Source: Candidatus Sphingomonas colombiensis
GTDB lineage: Bacteria; Pseudomonadota; Alphaproteobacteria; Sphingomonadales; Sphingomonadaceae
Direction of reading: 5' to 3'
NCBI GenBank assembly: GCA_029202845.1
Contig: CP119315.1
Location: 7,501 to 71,500, forward strand
Length of the DNA stretch: 64,000 nt
Notes under the pieces: generated by a model
Database searches by the model: none
The model's input: the letters and a program-made list of their open reading frames with translations, nothing else
Told to the model about the DNA's origin: nothing
Program-made: the position numbers and the translations under genes
Shown: positions 34,160-43,124 of the stretch, one piece after another
Numbering within the stretch: position 1 is the stretch's first letter
How the letters are laid out: each line of letters starts with the position of its first letter

Positions 34160-35437
34160 TCAGGCAGTCGGCGTCGCCAGTGCGGTCAGCCAGAACGAGG
34201 CGATGTCGGCACGCGGAGCGCCCTTCACCAGCTCGAACGCGGCCTTGGCACCGGCGGCGTCGCCCGAATTGGCAAGCGCGATACCAAGATGCGTGTTGAC
34301 CGCATCCGCATCGACGCCGCCCTTCTGCAGCGCCACCTTATAGAGCTCGATCGCCTTGGCATAATTGCCCGCGCCAAGATGCGCGTCCGCCGTGCCGGCC
34401 GCGAGCTTGCCGTTGGCGGCAGCTTTGGCCTTCGCATCGAGCGGATCAAGCGAACCTTCGTTGGCGATCGACTGCTTGGCGACGCGATACAGATCGTTCG
34501 CAGTAACCGAATCCGCCGGCAGCTTGCCCGCTGCACGGCCCTCGTCGATCACTGCCTTGCCCTCGTTCGGCAGGCCCAGATCGATCGCATATTGCGCGTA
34601 GATCTCGTAATCGAACTGATCCGCCATCGCCTTCTTCGCGCGCAACAGGCGGAACAGATCGACCTTCTGCGCCTTATCGAGCGTGACCGCGCTACCCTGC
34701 TGGATGCCATAGACGAACACGATGTCGCGCCAGTTCTTCGCCGTCGGATAGACGGTGATGTAACGCTTCATCCAGCCGATCGAATCCGGAATCATCCGCT
34801 TTTGCAGCGTCTTGGCCATCGCATAGCGATAGAGCTGCTCATCAGGCTTCTGGCCCGCGGCGATCTGCGCGGCCATCGCCTTTTCGAGATCGGCCGAACC
34901 ACCGGCGATATCGCCAGCCTCCATCTTGATCTTCACCATCTGCAACGGAAGGTTGGGATCGGTGTAGCCGAGCTGCTGAGCGCGCTGGAAGAAGGTCAGC
35001 GCCTCCTGCGGCTGCTTCGCGTTGGCGGCGATGATGCCGCGCTGATAGTTGAAGCGCGCCTGATCGGTCTGCGGCGTACGCGGATTGGCGATCAGCGCGT
35101 CGAGCGGGCCCTTGATCTGATTGTCATCGATCTGACCGTTCGGCGCCTTGCCGACTGCGAGCTGAAGCTGGAACACCGAGGCGATGTATTTGTCGTCATC
35201 GCTCTTCGCGCCCGCCAAAACCTGCTGCACCAGCGGCTCGGCAGTGGCGTAATCCTTCGCCTGCAGCGCGGCCTGCGCCTTTGCCGCGATCGGCTGGACG
35301 TCCTTGCTGAGTTTCAGCGGCGCAGCCTTGGGCTCCTCCGCCTTCTTTTCCTTGGCGGATGCCGGCGTCACGAGCGCGATGCTGCCAACGCCGGTTAGGA
35401 GGGCGGCGGCGATCGCGGCCCGGTACATGCTCTTCAT
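34160..35437 (-). CDS. Secreted TPR-like helical repeat protein, function unknown
   Basis: A 425-residue exported protein. The signal peptide (KSMYRAAIAAALLTGVGS) is cleaved near TPASA. After a lysine/glutamate-rich linker, helical repeats of about 35 residues resemble tetratricopeptides: AAKAQAALQAKDYATAEPLV, FFQRAQQLGYTDPNLP, GNYAKAIELYKVALQKGGVD and LGIALANSGDAAGAKAAFEL. Such proteins usually scaffold other proteins in the periplasm. I do not recognise a named family. Reading begins at ATG 35437; a 151-base gap separates it from divergent yaaA. Confidence 0.7.
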   Translation of the reverse strand: MKSMYRAAIAAALLTGVGSIALVTPASAKEKKAEEPKAAPLKLSKDVQPIAAKAQAALQAKDYATAEPLVQQVLAGAKSDDDKYIASVFQLQLAVGKAPNGQIDDNQIKGPLDALIANPRTPQTDQARFNYQRGIIAANAKQPQEALTFFQRAQQLGYTDPNLPLQMVKIKMEAGDIAGGSADLEKAMAAQIAAGQKPDEQLYRYAMAKTLQKRMIPDSIGWMKRYITVYPTAKNWRDIVFVYGIQQGSAVTLDKAQKVDLFRLLRAKKAMADQFDYEIYAQYAIDLGLPNEGKAVIDEGRAAGKLPADSVTANDLYRVAKQSIANEGSLDPLDAKAKAAANGKLAAGTADAHLGAGNYAKAIELYKVALQKGGVDADAVNTHLGIALANSGDAAGAKAAFELVKGAPRADIASFWLTALATPTA

Positions 35438-35589
35438 CGCGTTATTCTCTCCATTCTGGAAGGCGCCGCGGGCGCCTCTGCGCCGCTCTACCTTCCTGCC
35501 CCTGCAGGTTCAAGAAACCCGACGGCCCTGACCGCATTCCACTGAACATGGATTGAACGGATCGGGTTCCCCCGATAGGCCCAACTACC

Positions 35590-36336
35590 ATGATCGCCGT
35601 GATTTCGCCCGCCAAGACATTGGACTATCAGTCTCCCCTCCCCGCCTTGAAAACCAGCGAACCACGCTTCGCGAGCGAGGCGGCGGTACTGGCGAAGGCG
35701 GCCGCGAAGATGTCGCGGAAGCGGCTTGGCGAGCTGATGCACATTTCCGACAAGCTCGCCGCGCTGAACGCCGAGCGTTTCCGCACTTTCGACGATTTGC
35801 CGGAACGCGCGGCGATCCGCGCCTTTGCCGGGGACGTGTATACCGGGCTGGAGGCGGCGACGCTGGATGAGGCCGCGCTCGATTTCGCGCAGGATCATCT
35901 GCGCATGCTCTCCGGTCTGTATGGCCTGTTGCGTCCGCTCGATCGGATGCGCCCCTATCGGCTGGAGATGGGCACCCGCTGGGCTCCCCGCCGCAAGAAA
36001 CTGACCGACTGGTGGGGCAAGCGTATCGCCGATACACTGGCGGACGATGTCGCCGAAGAGGGTTCGGGTGTGGTGCTCAACCTCGCCAGCCAAGAATATT
36101 GGGCAGCGGTGGATGGGCTGCTGCCGCGCGATATCCGCGTCATCGCCGTCGACTTTCGAGAGACTGACGGCCGCTTCATCAGCTTCCACGCCAAGAAGGC
36201 ACGCGGCATGATGGCACGCTGGATGGCGGAGCATCGCATCACGGACGCCGATGCGATGCGCGGGTTCGACAGCGATGGCTACGCCTTTGACACCCAGGCC
36301 AGCGACGGTGATCGCTGGACGTTCGCCCGGCAATGA
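35590..36336 (+). CDS. yaaA: Peroxide stress protein YaaA (DUF328)
   Basis: A 248-residue protein of the YaaA family, which lowers free iron and DNA damage during peroxide stress in E. coli. Family blocks: SPAKTLDYQSPLPALKTSEP, FDDLPERAAIRAFAGDVYTGL, LSGLYGLLRPLDRMRPYRLEM (read in parts), and VLNLASQEYWAAVD. The end RFISFHAKKARGMMARWM is also typical. It overlaps the next gene as ATGA. Confidence 0.94.
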   Translation: MIAVISPAKTLDYQSPLPALKTSEPRFASEAAVLAKAAAKMSRKRLGELMHISDKLAALNAERFRTFDDLPERAAIRAFAGDVYTGLEAATLDEAALDFAQDHLRMLSGLYGLLRPLDRMRPYRLEMGTRWAPRRKKLTDWWGKRIADTLADDVAEEGSGVVLNLASQEYWAAVDGLLPRDIRVIAVDFRETDGRFISFHAKKARGMMARWMAEHRITDADAMRGFDSDGYAFDTQASDGDRWTFARQ

Positions 36337-36989
36337 GCGCGGTCATCATCGGGGCGTCGGGTGGCATTGGCGCCGCGCTGGCCGAAGCACTGGAAGAGGA
36401 AGGCGAAACGGTCCTGCGCCTGTCCCGCCCGGAAATCGATCTGACGGACGAGGCGAGCATCGCCGCCGCTGCCGCGCGGGCCGGCGCGCCGGAGCTGGTG
36501 ATCGTCGCCACCGGCATCTTGCACGATAGCGAGCGCGGGCCGGAAAAGGCATTGAGCGACCTCGATCCGGCATGGCTCGCTCGACAATATGCGATCAACA
36601 CGATCGGGCCGGCGCTGATCGCGAAGCATTTTCTGCCGATCATGCCCAGATCAGGCCGCAGCATATTCGCCGCGCTTTCGGCGCGCGTCGGCAGCATCGG
36701 CGACAACCGGCTGGGTGGCTGGTACGGCTATCGCGCGTCGAAAGCCGCGTTGAACCAGTTCATCCGCACGCTCGCGATCGAGGACAAACGGCGCAACGAT
36801 CGTGGGATCGTGGTGGCGCTGCATCCCGGCACCGTCGACACGAAGTTGTCGAAGCCCTTCCAGCAATCCGGCCGCGATCTGTTCGCGCCGGGGCGTGCTG
36901 CAGTGCAGTTACTGGATGTTATCGACGGCTTCACGCCAAAAGACAGCGGGCGGTTATTCTCGTGGGATGGCACGGAAATCACTCCCTGA
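36333..36989 (+). CDS. SDR-family NAD(P)-dependent oxidoreductase (C-factor-like)
   Basis: A 218-residue short-chain dehydrogenase. The cofactor motif is IIGASGGIGAALAEALEEEG, ATGILHD stands for the NAG region, and the catalytic YxxxK is in YGYRASKAALNQF. The C-terminal HPGTVDTKLSKPF is typical of the C-factor subgroup. The ATG overlaps the yaaA stop, so both are co-translated. The substrate is unknown. Confidence 0.87.
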   Translation: MSAVIIGASGGIGAALAEALEEEGETVLRLSRPEIDLTDEASIAAAAARAGAPELVIVATGILHDSERGPEKALSDLDPAWLARQYAINTIGPALIAKHFLPIMPRSGRSIFAALSARVGSIGDNRLGGWYGYRASKAALNQFIRTLAIEDKRRNDRGIVVALHPGTVDTKLSKPFQQSGRDLFAPGRAAVQLLDVIDGFTPKDSGRLFSWDGTEITP

Positions 36990-37083
36990 CGGATATTTAA
37001 TCTTCACGTCACGAGCCCGCGATCCTTTCTCGTGCATTACAACCTCCGACGCCGACAGACGTCGTTCTAAACGGAGTGATGCA

Positions 37084-37392
37084 ATGATGAAGTCCGCGAT
37101 CCTCGCCGCCATTTCCGCCGCCGCGCTCGCCTCTGGCGGAATGGCCTATGCACAGGCCCCGGCCGCGAAGGCGACCACGGCCGCGCACACCACGGTTGCG
37201 ACCAAGACCACCACCGTCACCAAGCCGGCGATGGCAAGCAGCAACATGATGGCCGCCAAGACGACGCATGTCACCCGCAAGGCAACTTCGACGCCAGCGG
37301 GCCGCATGGTCACCACCAAGACCTCGACCGGCAAGACCGTCACTTACAATTGCTCGAAGGCAGGCAACGCCAACAAGAAGGCGTGCAAGTAA
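37084..37392 (+). CDS. Small secreted Ala/Thr/Lys-rich protein
   Basis: A 102-residue protein with a signal peptide (MKSAILAAISAAALASGG, cleaved after AYA). The mature part is basic and low-complexity (TTVATKTTTVTKPAMAS), with few aromatic residues. It ends VTYNCSKAGNANKKACK, whose two cysteines could form a disulfide. GGAG lies before the tandem ATG codons. I do not recognise a named family. A strong terminator follows. Confidence 0.7.
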   Translation: MMKSAILAAISAAALASGGMAYAQAPAAKATTAAHTTVATKTTTVTKPAMASSNMMAAKTTHVTRKATSTPAGRMVTTKTSTGKTVTYNCSKAGNANKKACK

Positions 37393-37426
37393 CCGCCTGT
37401 TCCAAACTTCCGATCGGATGATCCGC

Positions 37427-37461
37427 AAGCGCCCATGCGAAACCCTCGCATGGGCGCTTTT
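37427..37461 (+). terminator. Rho-independent terminator before gyrA
   Basis: AAGCGCCCATGCGA (37427-37440) pairs perfectly with TCGCATGGGCGCTT (37446-37459) around AACCC. TTTT (37458-37461) ends the structure. A 14-pair stem makes this a convincing intrinsic terminator of the small secreted-protein gene. Confidence 0.9.
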
Positions 37462-37575
37462 CGCTGCTCGCCGGGCGACCGCTTCATTCTCGCGCGCGTG
37501 CGCGTGGGGTGGAAAGCGCGCGGCGGCTGGGCTAGGGTTCGTCATCGAAAAGACACAACCCGAAAGCACTGATTC

Positions 37576-40308
37576 TTGACCGACGAGACTCTCCTCGCCG
37601 AACCTTCGGACATTGCACGCATCTCCATCGTCGATGAGATGAAAACGAGCTACCTCGATTACGCGATGAGCGTGATCGTGGCGCGTGCGCTGCCCGATGT
37701 TCGCGACGGCCTGAAGCCTGTGCATCGCCGCATCCTCTTTTCCGCGAACGAGAGCGGATTCGTCTGGAACCGCCCGTATCGCAAATCGGCGCGCATCGTC
37801 GGTGACGTGATCGGTAAATATCACCCGCACGGCGACAGTGCGATCTACGATGCCCTTGCGCGTATGACGCAGGACTGGTCGATGCGCGCGCCGCTGATCG
37901 ACGGTCAGGGCAACTTCGGCTCGATGGACCCCGATCCGCCCGCCGCGATGCGTTACACCGAGGCGCGCCTCGCCAAGATCGCGGATTATCTGCTCGACGA
38001 TCTCGACAAGGATACGGTCGACTTCCAGCCGAACTATGACGGATCGGAAAGCGAGCCGCAGGTGCTGCCGGCGCGTTTCCCCAATCTGCTGGTCAACGGT
38101 GCGGGCGGCATCGCCGTCGGCATGGCCACCAACATCCCGCCGCATAATCTCGGCGAAGTGATCGACGCCTGTTTCGCCTATCTCGACAATGGCGCGATCA
38201 CCACCGAGGAACTGATGGAGATCGTGCCGGGGCCGGATTTCCCGACCGGGGCGATCATCCTCGGCCGTTCCGGCGCGCGTTCGGCTTACGCCACGGGCCG
38301 CGGCTCGGTCATCGTGCGTTCGCGCCACATCATCGAGGAAGGCCGCGGCGACCGGCGCTCGATCGTGCTGACCGAAATTCCATACCAGCAGGGCAAGAAC
38401 GCGCTGGTCGAGAAGATCGCGGAAGCCGCCAAGGACAAGCGCATCGAGGGCGTCAGCGATATTCGCGACGAATCGAATCGTCTTGGCGTGCGTGTCGTCA
38501 TCGATCTGAAGCGCGACGCGACGCCAGAGGTGGTGCTGAACCAACTCTGGCGGCACACGCCCGCGCAATCGAGCTTCCCCGCCAACATGCTGGCGATTCG
38601 CGGCGGCCGGCCAGAGATGCTCGGCCTGCGCGACATCATCCAGTCGTTCATCCAGTTCCGCGAAATCGTCATCACGCGGCGCTCGAAGTTCGAGCTGGCC
38701 AAGGCGCGCGATCGTGCGCACATCTTGCTCGGCCTCGTCATCGCGGTCACCAATCTCGACGAGATGGTGCGGATCATCCGTGGCTCGGCCAGCCCGGCAG
38801 AGGCGCGCGCCGCATTGCTGGCGCGCGAATGGCCGATCGCGGAGATCGCGCCCTATATCCGGCTGGTCGAAGCGGTCGATGTCGAGGTTACCGGCGAAAC
38901 CTATCGCCTGAGCGAAATCCAGGTCCGCGCGATTCTCGATCTGCGCCTGCATCGCCTCACCGCGCTGGGCCGTGACGAAATCGGCAATGAGCTGGAACAG
39001 CTCGCCGCCTCGATCGCGGAGCTGCTCGAAATCCTGGCCAACCGCGCCAAGCTCTATCAAGTGATGCGCGACGAGCTGACCGAAGTGCGCGCGCTTTTCG
39101 CTACACCGCGCCGCACCGAGATCGCCGCCGCCGCCGATGGGATCGAGGATGAGGATCTGATCGAGCGCGAGGACATGGTCGTCACCGTGACCATGCAGGG
39201 CTATATCAAGCGCACCCCGCTCGAGGCGTTCCGCGCGCAGGCGCGTGGCGGCAAAGGCCGCAGCGGCATGGCGACCAAGGATGAGGATGTCGTCACCGAG
39301 CTGTTCGTCACCTCGACGCACACGCCGGTGCTGTTCTTCTCCACGCGCGGCAAGGTCTATCGCATGAAGGTCTGGCGGTTGCCCGAGGGTGGCCCTGCCA
39401 CGCGCGGCCGGCCGATGGTCAACCTGCTGCCACTGGCGGAGGGCGAGACGATCTCCACCGTCCTGCCGCTGCCGGAGGACGAGGCCGAGTGGGGCAAGCT
39501 CCACGTCATGTTCGCCACCGCCAAGGGCAATGTGCGGCGCAACAGCATGGATGCCTTCACCAACGTGCCGTCGAACGGCAAGATCGCGATGAAGTTCGAG
39601 GGTGAGGACGAGGACGACCGCCTGATCGGCGTCGGCCTGCTCGACGAGCGCAGCGACGTGCTGCTGGCGACGCGCCAGGGCAAGGCGATCCGCTTCTCCG
39701 GAGACGAGGTGCGCGAATTCCAGAGCCGCGCGTCAACCGGTGTGCGCGGGATGCGGCTTGCGGCGGGCGACGAGGTGATCTCGCTGTCGATCCTCCACAA
39801 GGTCGGCATGCGCGATCAGGACGAGCGCGACGATTATCTGCGCCACGCCCCGTGGAAGGCCGAGGATCCCGATCGCAGCCCGCGCGTGATGGACGAGGAA
39901 CGCTTCGCGCATCTGGCGGAGCAGGAAGAGTTCATCCTCACGATCTGTGCCAACGGCTATGGCAAGCTCTCGTCGGCATATGAATATCGCCGCACGGGGC
40001 GTGGTGGTCAGGGCATCACCAATATCGACAATATCGCGCGCAACGGCCTCGTCGTCGCGAGCTTCCCGGCGACCAAGGCGCAGCAGCTGATGCTCGTCAC
40101 CGATCAGGCGAAGATGATCCGCATTCCGCTTGGCGATCTGCGTGTGATCGGGCGCGGCTCGGCAGGCGTGCGGTTGTTCAACGTGGCGAATGACGAGCAT
40201 GTCGTCTCCGCCGCGCGAATCGAGGAAAGCGAAGAGGACGATACCGCCATGGACGAGACGGTCGAGGGCGAGGCTCCCGCCGCCGAAGGTTCGGGCGCCC
40301 CGGAATGA
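37576..40308 (+). CDS. gyrA: DNA gyrase subunit A
   Basis: A 910-residue type IIA topoisomerase subunit. The quinolone region reads KYHPHGDSAIYDALARM, with Ser and Asp at the two positions usually changed in resistance. The catalytic tyrosine is in AAMRYTEARLAKI. The C-terminal domain has the GyrA box QARGGKG and a charged insertion (residues about 740-785, GMRDQDERDDYLRHAPWK) found in alphaproteobacteria. The tail is acidic. The TTG start at 37576 is forced: TGA lies in frame six bases upstream (37570-37572) and later starts would cut conserved residues. Confidence 0.97.
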   Translation: MTDETLLAEPSDIARISIVDEMKTSYLDYAMSVIVARALPDVRDGLKPVHRRILFSANESGFVWNRPYRKSARIVGDVIGKYHPHGDSAIYDALARMTQDWSMRAPLIDGQGNFGSMDPDPPAAMRYTEARLAKIADYLLDDLDKDTVDFQPNYDGSESEPQVLPARFPNLLVNGAGGIAVGMATNIPPHNLGEVIDACFAYLDNGAITTEELMEIVPGPDFPTGAIILGRSGARSAYATGRGSVIVRSRHIIEEGRGDRRSIVLTEIPYQQGKNALVEKIAEAAKDKRIEGVSDIRDESNRLGVRVVIDLKRDATPEVVLNQLWRHTPAQSSFPANMLAIRGGRPEMLGLRDIIQSFIQFREIVITRRSKFELAKARDRAHILLGLVIAVTNLDEMVRIIRGSASPAEARAALLAREWPIAEIAPYIRLVEAVDVEVTGETYRLSEIQVRAILDLRLHRLTALGRDEIGNELEQLAASIAELLEILANRAKLYQVMRDELTEVRALFATPRRTEIAAAADGIEDEDLIEREDMVVTVTMQGYIKRTPLEAFRAQARGGKGRSGMATKDEDVVTELFVTSTHTPVLFFSTRGKVYRMKVWRLPEGGPATRGRPMVNLLPLAEGETISTVLPLPEDEAEWGKLHVMFATAKGNVRRNSMDAFTNVPSNGKIAMKFEGEDEDDRLIGVGLLDERSDVLLATRQGKAIRFSGDEVREFQSRASTGVRGMRLAAGDEVISLSILHKVGMRDQDERDDYLRHAPWKAEDPDRSPRVMDEERFAHLAEQEEFILTICANGYGKLSSAYEYRRTGRGGQGITNIDNIARNGLVVASFPATKAQQLMLVTDQAKMIRIPLGDLRVIGRGSAGVRLFNVANDEHVVSAARIEESEEDDTAMDETVEGEAPAAEGSGAPE

Positions 40309-40658
40309 GCGATCGGCCGACCGTCGCGTATAAGGTGCTGACCGCCGATCAGATGGCGGCACTGGAGCGCGACGGCAGCTTCGCGGGCGCGCCGGTGGAT
40401 ATCGCCGATGGCTATGTCCACCTGTCCACCGCCGCGCAGTTGACCGAGACGGTGGACAAGCATTTCGCCGGGCAGCGCGATCTGCATGTCGTTGCGGTCG
40501 ATCTCACGTCATTCGGGGCGAGCCTGAAGTGGGAAGCGTCACGCGGCGGCCAGCTCTTCCCGCATCTCTATGAGCCTCTGCTGCTAGAAACGGTGATCGC
40601 TTATGGTCCGCTGGAGCGCGACGCCGATGGCGGCGTGAAACTGCCAGTCGCGGGCTGA
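40305..40658 (+). CDS. DUF952 domain-containing protein
   Basis: A 117-residue cytoplasmic protein. Family DUF952 is seen in YKVLTADQMAALERDGSFAG, the conserved ADGYVHLSTAAQL and the end FPHLYEPLLLETV. The function is not established; the fold resembles ADP-ribosyltransferase-like small proteins by literature, which I cannot verify here. Its ATG overlaps the gyrA stop by four bases. Confidence 0.88.
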   Translation: MSDRPTVAYKVLTADQMAALERDGSFAGAPVDIADGYVHLSTAAQLTETVDKHFAGQRDLHVVAVDLTSFGASLKWEASRGGQLFPHLYEPLLLETVIAYGPLERDADGGVKLPVAG

Positions 40659-40735
40659 TCGCCTAAAACGGCCTGTGGACCACAGCCGAGCGACTAACAC
40701 GGCGAGCACTCACATCATCGGAGCAATCGCCTGCG

Positions 40736-41413
40736 TCACCCCGCGTCGACGATCGTCAGCAGGAAGCCATCCCATTTCTTGCCCCCGACCGTCTGGATCG
40801 CCGTGGCGGTGAGGCGCGGTTCGCTGGCCACATAATCGAACAGCGCGCGCGTGCCGGTGATGCGGGAATCGTTGCTCGTGGCATCGAGCACCCCGCCCTC
40901 GCGGATCACATTGTCGACGACGATCACCGTGCCGGGCCGCGAAAGCCGGATCGCCTCACGCATATAAGCGACGTTATTTTCCTTGTCGGCGTCGATGAAA
41001 ACCAGATCGAACGGACCTTCCAGCCGCGCCAGCGCAGCAAGCGCGGCCCCGGTGATCACCTCCACCCGGTCCCCGACGCCGGCGGCGGCGAGGTTGTCGC
41101 GTGCAACCTCCGCATGGTGAGGATCGATCTCCAGCGTCACGATGCGCCCGCCCTCGCCCACAGCGCGCGCCAGCCAGATCGTCGAATAGCCACCGAGCGT
41201 CCCCACCTCCAGCACACGCCGCGCGCCACCGATCAGCGCGAGCAGCTGGAGCAACTTCCCCTGCGGTGGGGAAACGTCGATGTCGGGCAGTCCGCGCGCG
41301 GCATTGGCGGCAAGCGTAGCGGCAAGCGCGGCATCCTCACCCAGCAATTTGTCGACGATATATTTGTCGACATCGATCCAGCCTTGATCGGGTTCGTTCA
41401 GTCGTTCGACCAT
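40736..41413 (-). CDS. Class I SAM-dependent O-methyltransferase
   Basis: A 225-residue enzyme in the family of caffeoyl-CoA/catechol-type O-methyltransferases. Motifs: SPPQGKLLQLLALIGGARRV, SAM site LEVGTLGGYSTIWLARAV, VTLEIDPHHAEVARDNL, then FDLVFIDADKENNVAYM with the metal aspartate, and TVIVVDNVIREGGV. ATG 41413 is preferred. The substrate is unknown. Confidence 0.9.
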   Translation of the reverse strand: MVERLNEPDQGWIDVDKYIVDKLLGEDAALAATLAANAARGLPDIDVSPPQGKLLQLLALIGGARRVLEVGTLGGYSTIWLARAVGEGGRIVTLEIDPHHAEVARDNLAAAGVGDRVEVITGAALAALARLEGPFDLVFIDADKENNVAYMREAIRLSRPGTVIVVDNVIREGGVLDATSNDSRITGTRALFDYVASEPRLTATAIQTVGGKKWDGFLLTIVDAG

Positions 41414-41431
41414 CACCGTTCCCTTCTTGCT

Positions 41432-42085
41432 TCAATCGGTCGGCGGCAATCGTCGCCCCTTGCGCTCAACATCCATATCCGCCGCGATCGCGAGCGAATC
41501 CGCATCGCCGAGTGCGCGCAATGCCGCCGCACGCGCAAGCAGGCGCGGGCGCCACTCCCGCTTCGGCGCTGTCGAAATGGCCGCATATTCGCGCACCGCC
41601 TTCACCCACAGGCCATCGGGCCCATCGACGTCTTCCGCGTCGCGAGAAAAGCTGCTGCGATAAGGTGTTAGTTCACCCTTCTCATCCCGCGTAAGAAACA
41701 GGACGAGGTGCATGCCGGGATCGACGAAATAACGGACGCAACCGCCGATGAGGGCATCGGGATTGGGTTCGCGTAATTGCCTGCGGTCGCTGCGATGCGG
41801 TCGAAATCCATGAGTCGAGCCATAGCTCGTACCTTTTAGCGCGATGCGCGGAGGAAGCTCCTCCCCCTTCAGCAAAGTCGTCGGGGTGGCGAATACGACG
41901 CTGTCGAAAACATCTTTGCCAGCCCGTTCGCCATCGACCGTCGCGATTACGATCGTATCTGCCCGGACCGCAAGCTCCAGATTGGTCGGCACCTTATAGC
42001 CCGACGCCATCGAGCAGGCCTCGGCGTTCGTAGCGGCAGCCAAAGCCATCGCGACAAAAACTGCCGCGACGGCCCTGATTGCCAC
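41432..42085 (-). CDS. Secreted protein of unknown function
   Basis: A 217-residue exported protein. The signal peptide is AIRAVAAVFVAMALAAATNA, followed directly by EACSMAS with a cysteine. NLELAVRADTIVIATVDGER and a cysteine in GGCVRYFVDPGMHLVLFLTR form a beta-rich middle part. The last 60 residues are helical and charged. I do not recognise a domain. It lies 4 bases after the aldolase start region's gene on the same strand and may be co-transcribed with the O-methyltransferase. Confidence 0.65.
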   Translation of the reverse strand: MAIRAVAAVFVAMALAAATNAEACSMASGYKVPTNLELAVRADTIVIATVDGERAGKDVFDSVVFATPTTLLKGEELPPRIALKGTSYGSTHGFRPHRSDRRQLREPNPDALIGGCVRYFVDPGMHLVLFLTRDEKGELTPYRSSFSRDAEDVDGPDGLWVKAVREYAAISTAPKREWRPRLLARAAALRALGDADSLAIAADMDVERKGRRLPPTD

Positions 42086-42089
42086 CTAC

Positions 42090-42998
42090 TTATTCCTCGC
42101 CCTTGTAGATGCGGACGAGTTTGTCGAGCATCGCCAGCGCCTCGCCGCGCTCGCGCTGGAAGGTGTTGCGCCCGATGATCGAGCCGTTGCCGCCACCGTC
42201 GCGAATGTCGCGCGCGTCCTGATAGACCGCGTCCGCACCCTTCGCCGCGCCGCCCGAGAACACCACGATGCGCCGGCCCGCAAAGCTCGACTGGACGACA
42301 TGCGCGACGCGCTTCGCCTGCGTCGACCAGTCACCGCCCTCATAGATCTTCTTGGCCTCGGGCTGCTCGATATGATCGCTCGGCAGCTTCACCTTGATGA
42401 TGTGCGCGCCGAGCAACGCCGCCATGTGCGCGGCATAAGCGCCGACATCGAGCGCCAACTCGCCCTCCTTCGAGAGATTGCCGCCACGCGGATAGGACCA
42501 GATGACGGTGGCGATGCCAACCGACTTCGCCTGCGCGGAAAGCTCGCGAATCTCTTCCATCTGCTCGAACACATGGTCCGAACCCGGATAGATGGTGAAG
42601 CCGATCGCGGCGCAGCCGAGCCGCAGTGCGTCGTCCACGCCCGCCGTCACCGCCTGATCGATGCTGGTCGCCCAGCTGTTCGAGCTGTTGCACTTCAGGA
42701 TCGTCGGCACCTGCCCGGCGAAGGTCTCTGCGCCAGCTTCCAGCATGCCGAGCGGCGCGGCATAAGCCGAAAGCCCCGCGTCGATCGCGAGCTGATAGTG
42801 GTAATGCGGATCATAGGCGGGCGGATTGATCGCGAAGCTGCGCGCGGGGCCGTGCTCGAAGCCCTGATCCACCGGCAGGATGATCAGCTTCCCGGTGCCG
42901 CCCAGCCGCCCGTGCATCAGGATGCGGGCGAGGTTCGCCTTGGTGGCGGGAGAATCGGATTCATACTTGTCGAGAATGGCCTTGACCGTCGGCGTCAT
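42090..42998 (-). CDS. fbaB: Class I fructose-bisphosphate aldolase (DhnA/FbaB type)
   Basis: A 302-residue aldolase that splits fructose 1,6-bisphosphate. The family pattern shows GKLIILPVDQGFEHGPARSF, PAYDPHYHYQLAIDAGLSAY, ILKCNSSNSWATS, GFTIYPGSDHVFEQMEEI, and the Schiff-base lysine region GAHIIKVKLPSDHIE. RRIVVFSGGAAKGADAVYQD binds phosphate. ATG 42998 gives the right length. It sits near pgk and gapA, forming a loose glycolytic cluster with a thioredoxin gene between. Confidence 0.92.
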   Translation of the reverse strand: MTPTVKAILDKYESDSPATKANLARILMHGRLGGTGKLIILPVDQGFEHGPARSFAINPPAYDPHYHYQLAIDAGLSAYAAPLGMLEAGAETFAGQVPTILKCNSSNSWATSIDQAVTAGVDDALRLGCAAIGFTIYPGSDHVFEQMEEIRELSAQAKSVGIATVIWSYPRGGNLSKEGELALDVGAYAAHMAALLGAHIIKVKLPSDHIEQPEAKKIYEGGDWSTQAKRVAHVVQSSFAGRRIVVFSGGAAKGADAVYQDARDIRDGGGNGSIIGRNTFQRERGEALAMLDKLVRIYKGEE

Positions 42999-43124
42999 CG
43001 CATACCCCTGAATGTAACAAACAAGTTCCGAGCCTGTTAGCCGGGGGTTCGACCGCGCGCCAGTGGGATTGACTATCCGTCCGTCGCTGCGCTTCCTGCA
43101 CGGGGATATCGAGGGGACGGTAAT

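Noticed and set aside
37009..39504. 831-codon open frame antisense to gyrA and the small secreted gene
   Set aside because: Same reason: low-complexity, no motif, crosses a strong terminator and two real genes.
40659..40735. Terminator between DUF952 and the O-methyltransferase gene
   Set aside because: CTGTGG and CCACAG are complementary but with a single base between them, and the outer stem has a bulge; no T run.
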